Positions 23,875 through 35,600 of a stretch of DNA of 64,000 nt are shown here, one piece after another. The stretch comes from Enoplolaimus lenunculus (lineage: Eukaryota; Nematoda; Enoplea; Enoplida; Thoracostomopsidae). Position 1 is the stretch's first letter. Each line of letters begins with the position of its first letter. The position numbers were made by a program, and so were the translations under genes. The DNA lies in NCBI GenBank assembly GCA_030248215.1, contig JASANG010001849.1, positions 1-64,000 of the forward strand, given 5' to 3'. Below the pieces are notes generated by a model. That model worked only from the letters and a program-made list of their open reading frames with translations, was not told where the DNA came from and ran no database searches.

Positions 23875-24457
23875 CAGGGATGTTTTTTCCGGAAAAATTA
23901 TTACCGGAAAAAATGAGTTTTTTCCATTTTTCCGGAAAAAACGGAAAACATAGAAAAATCCATTCTTTGTCTAAGTGAATTTTTCGCGTTTGTATTCCTT
24001 TGTACGTTCAAAGGTAATGTAACTAAATAGAAAATATAATAAAGATGTATGCTAAGAAGTTCATTTTCATTAAAAGCAAGAGATTAAAGATAGGCGGCAC
24101 ATTACCATTACAGGCCTGCTGCAACTGAAATTTGGGTTTTTCCAGGTATCTCACCCCTAGCAGGCGTTTGCCCAAAAATGCTCGGATTTTGAAACTCTTA
24201 CATATTTGAGCTTCTTATGATCTCCCCTGATCATTGCACACTCAAATTTGACTTTTGCAAAATTCGAATTTTTGCTGTTTTTGGACATATGTGTCCTGAT
24301 GGACATATACACACAGTCACTGTTAGTGTATCGAATGTAAATTAGTTACATGTCATCTAAGTATTGTTTCATATCATAATTTAGTTGCAAATTATATTTA
24401 AGAATCGTTTAATTTTTTAACCATTTTTCCGGTAATTTTTTCCGGCTAACAACCCTG
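23875..24457. mobile_element. hAT-type MITE, CAGGGTTGTT family, copy 1
   Basis: 583 bp with ends CAGGGATGTTTTTTCCGG and CCGGCTAACAACCCTG and a perfect 8-bp target duplication AATATAGG (23867-23874 and 24458-24465). The 8-bp duplication and CAGGG...CCCTG ends identify the hAT superfamily. The interior has no transposase but contains, in reverse, the GAGAAGCTCAAAT block that is scattered across the window, and GGACATATGTGTCCTGATGG, which also matches the copy at 39550. Confidence 0.85.
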
Positions 24458-24500
24458 AATATAGGATTGCGACACAAATTAAAGCTTACAATGCGCAATA

Positions 24501-24584
24501 AAACGCTGACAAGAGATACCAATTCTAATACATATTATGACAAAACGCTGACAAGAGATACCAATTCTAATACATATTATGACA
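24501..24584 (+). repeat. Tandem duplication, 2 x 42 bp
   Basis: The unit AAACGCTGACAAGAGATACC...ATTATGAC is present twice without difference, at 24501 and 24543. Recent slippage or unequal exchange just outside the hAT MITE. Confidence 0.8.
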
Positions 24585-25496
24585 CTAAACTGAGACTAAC
24601 AAAAATACAATAACTAAACCGTGTGTTTCCAAATGTCATAAGCGTCAACCGCTTACAACCTGCACTTTGCGTAATTTTGGTTTCGCAACATGTCTTAATC
24701 AAACGTGCGATAGAAGGTACTTTACTTTTACTGCAGTAAACTTCAACAATCAGTTTTATCCAGATTCTCACGAATTCTTTCAGTTGATAACAATATAAAT
24801 GCCCTTCGAAACTTTTAAAAACACGTTTTCAAAATCCTGGTTTTCGCCATTGAGCGACCGCGTTTTCGTCCACATCCTTCAATGATGAATGGAATCAAGA
24901 ACACTTCAGTCGGTGTTGTTTTAAACAATTACAAGAAAAACAAACCATAGTTTGCGTCCCGACAAAAAGCCAGTAAAACGGTTTGTGTGCGCAAATTTAG
25001 TTTATGTGAAAAATTACGCTGCCGATATTTTTTTGTAAACATTTGAGATGTAAACATTTGAGAACACAAGTTTAAATTTCAACCACCACAACAACAAAGA
25101 CGAGCCGTCAGGTAAACGGAAGACATCTAATGACCGGCAAATAAAAATGACAATATAAAATAACAGTTGAATCAGGGTTATCGAAACATTATCATAAGCA
25201 TGCGCACACTTTATGCAGCTACACATGTTGTCAAACAACGAAATATTTTAAAGACTATATATACCGAGTTTGAAGGAGTATTTCAAAACTCAATATAGTA
25301 CATTTAGCGCGAGCGCAATAGTTTATTTTCAATCCGTTTTTGCGAAACAAAATACAAACACGCCTTGCATCCTGTGACAAACTGCACGTACTGTAATGTA
25401 CCAGTAAAGTTTGAAGGGCTGTAACATCAGGAACTATCCTGATAGCTTATCTGCCTAATGAAAACATGCAACGTGTACCCGATGTCCGGGTGCAAC

Positions 25497-25805
25497 CAGA
25501 ATTACAGTTTACTGGAACCGGAATTTGAAAAAATTACCGCAACCGGAACCGGATAGTTAAAAACATGCCGCCGAAAAATCATTTTCATTTTTTTGCTATA
25601 TTGTATTTGAAATAACCTTAGTTGAATGTATTTACTTAATCTGCAGTATTTTAAATTTTCATTATCCACGGAAGCGAAATCTACCTTACGAAATTAATTT
25701 TATTTTATTGTCGTTTTTATTAAAACGCTTAATCTCCACCGACTAAAATTTAATGCGAGCCGGAAGGTGAATAAATTCCGGAACCGGAATTCCGATTGCA
25801 CCCTG
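25497..25805. mobile_element. hAT-type MITE, CAGGGTGCAACC family, older copy
   Basis: Ends CGGGTGCAACCAGAATTAC and AATTCCGATTGCACCCTG match the copies at 38930 and 55821. Flanks CCGATGTC and CCTATGTC agree at seven of eight bases, fitting an old target duplication. The interior shows the family's ACCGGAACCGGAA runs but is more diverged and shorter (about 309 bp). Confidence 0.7.
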
Positions 25806-26690
25806 CCTATGTCGTATACCTACAATGTCGAAAGGTAAATTTTTTAAACAGATTCTTCGTACATATTTAAAGACTGCTACAAAAACTGAATCCAGCTATG
25901 TAGATCAAACAAGGGCGCCAAAACATTCACAAGCACACATATATCACAAAGCAAAATGAAAATTTGGCAAGCAATCACTCAATACTAAAATGGCGTCATG
26001 TACGATGGCAAAAATGCATTGGCCAGAATTAAGTTCTGGAGTTGCGCTATGTTTGACAACCGGCACCGTACTTAAAAATTGTTATTTACAAATATTGATT
26101 TGGAGAGCCATCTGACGACACATTGCAATTCACGTAGGATGCCATATGTCCCAGGATGGTTCTGTAAATCAATTAGCAAATAAAATGTTTTGACGTGCGG
26201 TGCCGGTCGATGCTCAAAGCAATAAAATGACCATAAAGTAGACCATAAAGTATAGCGCCATTCCTACTCTGCATTTAAGCATGAATATATAACATATGAG
26301 CGTGCGTGAAAGACTGCTGAACGTCGTGATAATTGTATGTAAGATAGGTTCTTAATTCTGGCCCTTTCGATAATAAAAGTTATGTACGCATGATTAAAGC
26401 TCAAACACGTCAAATCAATTTTACACACATATTAACAATAGTCAAAGCCAGAATTTTTAAATTTTTAGAATCGCGTGATAAAAATCATGTCTAGAACTTC
26501 AACCTATTAACGTAACCTAACTAAATGTCTCTAAAAGCGCACATCATGTCCTGAATTTTGCTAGTTGAACATACTTTTAGTTTAATATTACTGATGAGGG
26601 TAAAATATTAAATAATAAAAGATAGTCATGTACATGTATTAATTACAGTCAAAGCGTAACCTTAATTATTGGACACATCAAGCGGAAGTA
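25806..26690. other. Intergenic 3' flank of the kindlin gene
   Basis: No gene or repeat recognised. The kindlin 3' UTR must lie here on the minus strand, below 26691; I cannot place its end. Confidence 0.4.
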
Positions 26691-29600
26691 TTAGCATGTT
26701 GGAGTAAGCCCGTGTCGTCCACCAGTGAGCCGATGAAACAAATCGATATCAAGCGCTTGATTTTGGTCTTTGGACCGAAGCGAACAAAAGATGTAGCCTC
26801 CGATAAATTCATGTGGAATCTATAAATATGCAATGTAGCAAAATTCTGTCTCTAAATGAAGTTTACCGGCACGCTTATTATATTTAGCTTACACACCAAT
26901 TAATATTTGAAATTTTTTTCAACTTTGGGGTGGTAATCGAAATCAATCTGTTCAAGAATACGCTTATATTACTACCTAAGTACTTGGCATCGAGTTCCAC
27001 ATTCTTTGGTAACTAAGAAAGTATCAACAAAAATTTGTAAATCAAGTTCAGTGTTAATCTTCTATGCTTTTTATATGAATACGTTGAGTGTCATAAGTTT
27101 TATGAGTCAGCGCCGCGTTTAGAAAAGTTACCTTGCAATGAGATGAATGGCAGCTAAACAGCAGCTCTTCTTCGTCCGTTTCCACGAGAACTTTTAAAAT
27201 TTCCCAATTGACGTGCCATCGTCGAACATTGGCGAAACGCCATGTTTTCATCGCATGACCGCTTTCGATTTGCATTCGCATCAGGCGATCATACGCAATG
27301 CCCATTAGTTCCTGGAAAAATCAAAAAACGGAAATAGAAGAAAATAATATGAAAACAAAAATAAACCAGTACGCAAAAAACAAATTAATACGACGAGGTG
27401 AAACCAACCGGTTGGCCGAATTCAACCGGTATGTCAATTTAGTCCACTATAAAGATAAATACCAAAATCACCCATGCATATTTTTTCATATTAATTCGAT
27501 AACATCGTATCGTGGTACACAGCAACAACATTTTTGTGACATAATAACACTTTTGCACCCGTCACTTTTGTCAAATTTTTTACCTTTACTCACAGAATAG
27601 GAGGCACTTTCAAATTGTAACATAACCCGAAAAAGTCGTTTTAGAAAATTAGCAGTTCGTTAGTAGAATTAAAACTTTAACAACATAACACCAAGTCGTA
27701 GTTAAATAGTATTCTTAGCTGACCTGGATCGCACCTATTAGTAAGTAATTACCTACCGGGTCAGTGCATGATTCAAAATCGCGACTCCTTTATAGTTTAT
27801 TCTAGAAGTACTTTAATTCATTTTGTTTACTTGCTACTGACCATTTGTATACAACGAAATTCAGCAATATTGTTATTTATGTCGAGTTTTCCGTATGTAA
27901 ATGTAACAGCTTTTTACTCATCAAGTTAAACATTACCCTGGACACCGATATTATTCTCAATCGCAAGAAATTACCACACATTCCACATAGGATGCCATCG
28001 TACCTGCTTAGACGCTCCTTTGAATTTTACAACAAAATAGTGCACTCCGTATTCGGGAAGCGCTTGCCACGCTCGAATGTAATGCATTTTAGCATCATTT
28101 AACGACAAATTGCGTACGCTCCCATGCGCTTCTTTGATTCGCGAAGCTAGCTAAAACATAACAAGCAAATTTTTACCATTTGATTTGAAATACATTTTCT
28201 ACCCCTTTAGACCCAATCCAAAACAAATTAAAAAAGATTCAAACGTTTTGAATTTAAATAATTAAAATGCTGCAGATATCAAAATTCTCAAAAAATTAGC
28301 TAATATTGACCATACCAGCAATTATGGCGCCTATTCTGTTTCTGCGCTTCCAGTGTCTGACATGCGCACGTGCTTGCAATAATACATAAGCTACAATAGA
28401 TATCTTCCGGTAACCCAACCCAATTCAAAAATAGTCACAGCCAAATATTGTGAAACGATACCTGATGCCTGCTCTCTAGTTTTCTTCCTGCGCGTTGTGG
28501 CAACAATTCATCCGGATTGAAATCTACGGCACCGGAACCTGAAGGTGGCACCGGATGTTGCATATCAAGCATTCGCCGGAGAGATTCAACTTCTGACGCG
28601 TACGATGCATCTGCCATCGAACGGCCTTTTGCAGCCAATTTAATACCGGCCATCCAATTTGCATATTGTGTTTGCTATAATAAAAATGGAGAACTATCAC
28701 TAATTCTCTTGCTCGCACAAACTAAAACATGTAGTAGTCAAAACTGTAAGGCACATATTATGACCATTGTTGGAGAAATCAATTATTCAGTAAGGAGCTA
28801 ACAAGAGTATTTAAGTCACCTAGCATCGCGTGGCACAAAATATACCAGCGCACGTTGCGTTCTGCACCACCCCACTTTTCATAGTCATCGGAAACACGCA
28901 ATGTATATATCGTTAAAAACAGGACAGCTAAAAGTACAAGTAAAAGTTTGACACTTGAATGAAAGAGAATCGGTCCCCTTTACCCCCCCCCCAAATTGGT
29001 AGGAGGATAGTCGAAAAATACAACGCGTGCTGAACATGTTCCTTTTTACTTAGAATGCACTCAATCACTCAATGCATACTTTTTGCAAGGTGAACATTTA
29101 TAGTCCATTGGCTAAGGAATTGAAAAATCAACACAATTTTAAATAGACACAAAAAAGCAGCGTTGAGATTAGGATTAGCTCAAGGCCCGCATGTCTTTAA
29201 AGTTAAATTACAGCTAAATAGTCTGTGTTACCGAGTCACATTTGAGCCAAATTTCCGTCATTCCTTCAGCCGAAGGTACGAGAAGTTTGATAACAAATTT
29301 CTTTTCCTTTAAATTCAAATCTGGAGTTACTTCGCATCCTAGAAATGCAATATTACTACTGCAGTACATACATGTGGCTTTCTTTTTAGGGCAAACAGTG
29401 AAAATTTTTCATTATAATACATACTACAAGGGAACCCTAATGGAATTGACCGACGAAAACAGAAATCAGTTGCCTAAAGAAATAGCAAATTGGTACATGG
29501 TATTGATCAACAAGACGAACTCAAAAAAATTTACCGCAAAGCTTATTAACTATAAACTCGCGAATATTTTGTGACAATTCATGATCTTTAGCGAAACCAA

Positions 29601-32600
29601 TGTTTACTGTATTAAAAGCAATAAACCGTGTGGCACAAAACACTGCTCTTTCCCGAAAACTAAAAGCCTACACATGCCCTATTTCCCACAATTTGATATA
29701 GTTACGTTGGAACAGTTTTTCATCCGTGACCAAGTGCTACTTCGCACAATGCTCTACTGGAATAAAATAACCTTCTGATACCTTTAAGAAATATTCGTCC
29801 CATTGGCGTTCCGTGGTTGCTTTCGTTAATACTTGCATAGTAGGAGATTGATAGGTCTTTGAAAGTAAAATAGCACCGCTTCCAACCTTTTATGCCAACT
29901 TTCTTTGGTCTAAAACATAAAAAAAGTAAAATAAGAAAAATTCTAAACAATTAGAAAAGCTCAGAAGTTCAATTCGATCTATACTAAACAAAAAACGGAA
30001 AAATGATTTATAACGCTGACATGTCTAACATCAACCAAGGCACACGGGATAAATTGGTTGAAAAATCACAAGACTTAGAAGCAAAACCGCACGTGTTCGA
30101 AAAGTTTTGAAATGCATATATTAGTGAACAAAATTTTCAGCAGTACAAGTCAAATAAACAGAAAACAGGTGGAAACCAACCAAGTTGTTTAAAACAACGC
30201 AGCGGTGCAAGAACATTTTCGCTTTGTAGATCTGTACGAAAATGAACGAGATAATTATTGCTTTGCTATAGAGACTTGAATGAAGTAGTTGACATCTGAT
30301 TTAAGTTAACTTCGAACTTTACCCAAAAAAGAAACTTAAAGTTTGCAAATTGAAAGTTTTGATAAAATTGTAGCACGCGTAGAATAAAACTCATTTTCAG
30401 AGTTACCACTACCAGCTCATGCGCAATATTCATTATTTGAGAAAGTTGATCGCTATTAAAAACCTACGACTTGAGCCTAAAACTACAAAGCTGAACTGAA
30501 ATCTTGATTGAACAACTCATAGCATAAGCCAACTTAGCCACTGTCTTTGCAATCTAGACATGCCAGCATTAGGCACGGCCGTAGCTCACTTCAAGTAACG
30601 CAAATAATCGGCCAGTTCAGGGATTGTGGTAAGATCAGCCTGTTCAACGCCGCCAAGGCCCAAATGGACACCTTCCAAGGCGCTTTCAAGTTCGTCTAAC
30701 GCAGTTTCAACGTCGATGTCTTTATCATTCGCCTGACTCGAATCCTTTGCCTGTTCTTCCACTTGATGCTAAGACAAAAAAAGAAAAAGTGAAAATATGC
30801 AACGAAATCATGCCGCTACAGACCAGTAAAAAAGCCATAAAAATCAATACAGCATCATTTGAAAACTACATTAAGGTCGTTTTTATTAGGATGGGACCGA
30901 ATATCTGGTGCTGGCGGAATATCGACATCCTGGTCAAGTATTCAACATTGGTGTATATTTTTATTGTCCAAAGTGTAAAATAACACTATGATAAATAATT
31001 TTATGAGCAAAATCACATTATTACTTAGTTACTTCTGTTTTAGAAGTGGTAGAAATAAGTTTACCGAGAAACGCAGTTGTTGACACCAGAACCGTAGGAA
31101 CAAAATTTTAACAAACAAGAGTAAATAATGCTAAATTAGCGCGATTAACTTTTAGTTGGTCAAAATATACATTTAAATTTTCAGCTTGGACGACCAATCG
31201 GTTTTAAAAATACTTAAATTAACATAAGTCACGCACATTAACGTACAAAAGTTCACGCAATAGTATTCAAATTTTGAAATAACCCCTTTGCAAAATGCAC
31301 ACAATATTAATATTACTTCCAAACTTACCTGAATCGCAGCAAACATTATCATTTCTTCGTCTGTATAATCGAATTCTTCTGCCAAAATTGCCCATTTAGC
31401 TTGCTCATATATTTGATTGAGGCGAACAGGGTCATACTGATAAACAAAAAAGTATTAAGATTAATGCACGATAAATTACTAAACTGTAAATGTAACCACT
31501 ATCCAGTTCCACTTCTTGTATGCGGTATCAGCATTCCTTATGCCGGATATTATAATTATCTAATAAAGGAGCAGTAATTCTTCACAAGATCATAAACTGC
31601 TGTATATCAGAATGCTTTCGGCTGTTTTAATGACGATTAACAGAGGGAATGTTTACTGACATTTTTTTATAAGTTCTAAATCAACCGAATCAAAGTTCAG
31701 TTTCTTAACAATAAATATGAAGTTAAAACATAAGTAGGTAACTGTTTGGCATGCTTACGATATAGCAAAAAAATAATTTTATTCTCACATTCTGGTTGAT
31801 CTGCGGTTCCGGTAAAAAACTGACTATCCATATCCGCTAAATCGATAGCCGGTCGCAGTTTGAAACTTTCTATAACAAGCCAACATGGTTTTCTGTTAAC
31901 ACAAAAAACCACTAACAAAGAAATGAGTGTGATCTGAGGTAACATGGTAACTATAGCGTTCTCAAGTCTTACTTTTGGATTTAAGTCAAAAAATGACAAG
32001 TATTTGAAGCGCAACAGCACCAATCCATTCTCTTGAATTCCTTGTTCCATTAGTGAACGAGATGAATCGAGCCAGCTAAAATTTAAAGCAAAACAAGACT
32101 TCACAGCATACCGTTAACGGACCCACCCCCATGATAACTATCGAGTCTGCCTAGTAAATAAATCCAATCATATGCCAAGCTGTTTAGTCGGGTGGGAAAA
32201 CCCACTCGATTTTAAAGCAAAATACACACTCATAGCTTGCGCTAGATTGAAAACAAGGATTCCCTATCTTCACTGTGGGTTTTACACGTGTTTCTGCTTC
32301 AAAAACTTTATATATTGGCTTTTCATGCACGATTCCGTTTTAATCTCTTAAAATTCGTCTATGGTTAAATACTAAAAATTTGTGATGAGTAACCCTAGTA
32401 CACGCAATTATTGAAAAATGTCGTCCAGAAACCATCTAGTAACAACACAAATAATCAATGAAATAATTTAAAAAGTCCTAATTTAGGCTTATTATTTAAG
32501 CAAATAATATGCAAATTAGTTATTAGCCACTATTCATTCAGATTTTATTTACCCAAAAACAAGTTAGCACTAAAATTAGATTGCTTGTAACTCTAATAAT

Positions 32601-35600
32601 TAGTGAAATCCACGATGAGCACAATGCAGCAGCATAATTTTGAAGTATCAAACTTTTTAACTTTGTGTTGTATAATGCTGGTTGGTTTTATGAGTGTTTA
32701 AGTGTAAAGCGTACCATAAATAAATTTTTATAGCCACTCCTACAAGATTTAACTTATAAAAATACAAAAAATTAAAATATAGTGTGATATTTTAAATCGC
32801 TGTATACAATTTCAATACCAACTACAGATTGACTCTGCCAAGTGCTGAAATATACTTTGAAACAGACAAAAAACACCATTGTAAACCATGACACTAATTT
32901 TTCAGAAACAATAAAACCAACATAGCACGTTAAACTCCATTAACATCTTACCCACGATTCAATGCCGCTTTTTGAACGTAGTTCTTCGGCCGGAGCATAT
33001 GGTATAACCCGTCTGAGATTGGCACTTTGGGTGAATTGACTAGGTTGAGTTCAAATTGCAGTAAGCCTTCTGGTGCGACGCAAGCATTTTCAGGCAGTTT
33101 TCCTTTACGATCCAGCGTAAAATACTGTGGCGATGGTTTCACTGCTTCAAGTTCCTGTAAAACTAGCCAAATTTGTGTAGACAATTTCAAAAAACCATAA
33201 AAAAATCAAACGTGTTCGCAAGTACAGAAACACTATTCACGTACCGTATGTATGCAAATTTTACCATAGTTTTGTTTGAATACGTATTCCTTGTTTGTTC
33301 ACATAACAACGTAATTGCTTAGAATCAAGTAAAAAAGTTCCCAAAACTACATTCGCAAAAAACCAAAAATTCCGTGGTTTATAATTTTAAATCTCACAAT
33401 TACAGTTTGTTGATTAAGATCGAATTTGACCACAACGTTACAGAATAAAAATATGTAAATCAAGCCTCTTACCGGTTTAGTACCTCCAGCCGTATGAGGC
33501 AAAGTTCCACCGCGTCCTCGTGGCAAACTGTTATACTGCGGTGTATTTAGGCTGACCCGATCCACTGCAAATTGCCTGGGCCCTCCCGCCGAGCCACCAC
33601 GGATCGGAGTAGTACCGTAACCGTTTTGAATATGGCCGCCCCCACTTTGATCAGGTGGATCCCGCGGTTGTGGAGGGAGAGTATTATAAGCTGGAGGCTG
33701 ATTTGCTATTGCTGTAGGCGACAAATCGTATGCAGATTGTGAATGATTTGTTGCTAACAGTGGGTGAAATGATGGTGGCAGTAGATTTTTCGGATTATAA
33801 ATAATTCTTGTCGCGTCAGGGCCTGGTATCAAAATGTCAGGCGCTGGTGGATTCTTGAGCACCTCAGGATCGATGAGACGTTTGAAACCCAGTTCTTCAG
33901 GGTGACGCATACCTGAAAACACGCGGCAGCTTTAACAATAAGATTTATTACGGTTAGTTGATCTTCTGAACAGTTGATAATCAAAAAATGCCTTTGGCTC
34001 TAAAACCTGTTTCTTAACTTCAAACAAGCATGCCAAGCGCAAAAAACTGGCAATATCGCACAGTTAAAACGTACGAAGACCATTCAGTTCTCATTCCATT
34101 ATAGTATTTACCAAGTTCGCGTCCCAGATTAACCACAGTATCAAACGACGGTATTGAAAAGTCTAACATTACATCAATATGTTGTAGATCGGGCAGCTGT
34201 ACTCTGGCAGCCTAGAAAATAATAATACAAATTATACGTATGTTATATATAATATACTCTTGTAAGACACCGCTATTGGGGCGACATTATAGTGGTTAAT
34301 TTGTCAGTTAAATTCTGTAAATAAATATACCATAGTAAGATCGGAATGTAATCGGCGTAATTCAAGAGGTTCAATATTTAGTATGGAAAGTCGTTCTTTA
34401 TAGGGGCCGGATTGCCAGTTAAGTCTGCTAAACAGACGGCGGGTGAAATATCTTTGAACCCGTTCAATTGTATTTATATCTCGAATACAGCATGGTGACC
34501 AGACAGGTGACGCATATTCGAGAAGTGGCCGTACGTATGTTAGGTATGATTTAAGCAGTACCTGCGGATTTGTAGTTAGGAAGCAGCGAAATAGAATGTT
34601 AATATTTTGGTAAGCTCGCTTCGAGATAGTGCTGCAGTGACTATTACTTTTGAAATCTTGAGTTACAAGAACGCCAAGGTCCTTAATTGGTTAGCTAAAG
34701 GGATATTTTCTTCATTTAAAAGGTAACATGTTTTAATAATAGATTTTCCTATTTGTAATACTTTGCATTTTGGAGCCGAGATCGTAAGTTGCCACTTTTT
34801 AGCCCACCGTTCAATATTGGTGAGGGCATTTTGTAACGATGTGGAGGATTCATTGTGAGTATCTTTTGAATAATGTACATAAATTTTGACATCATCAGCG
34901 AAAATTTTACAGTTAACATTATGCAAGTCATCAAAAATATCATTGATAAACAACAAGAATAACGTGGGTCCTAATACGCTACCCTGTGGTACACCAGAAG
35001 AAACAGAGCGGTAATATGAAAAAGAGCCGTTCACTTTGACACGAAACTTTCTATCTGTCAAAAATTGTTCAATCCAATGTTTTAAACAGTTATTTATACC
35101 AAAAGAGGCTAGTTTATGCACTAATTTTTTATGCGAAACTGTGTCAAATGCCTTGGCAAAGTCAATATAAACAACATCGATTGAATTACCTAATTCAAGT
35201 GATACAGACTAGTAAAACTGGTGATTTGTCATTTTTGGATCAACCCCTTCCTCCAGCACACCATCGCAGAATTTTTGCCAAGTTAGACATAAGTAGGGCA
35301 TGCCCTCTTTCTAACTTTTCCTTTATTTGGGCGTATTGCACACATTAAATGATTTTGTCAACTTGGCTGTGTTTGTACTATTTATATTAAATGCATATTG
35401 TGTCGTGCTTTCGGTCCAAATAAACTTCTTGTCTTGTCTTGAAATTCGTCGATCGTCACTCGCAACTCCAAAAGGTAGCTGGTCAAATCGGAAAAGAACT
35501 TATTCGCAGATTTAATATTATATACACATTTACTGACATTCGAATACATAGTTTCCGAGCAATTAGCATCGAAAGTTTTCTAAATTTATACCAGTGTTTA

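Noticed and set aside
29581-29778. 65-residue + ORF opposite kindlin
   Set aside because: Antisense to intron sequence between kindlin exons 9 and 10; no conservation pattern.
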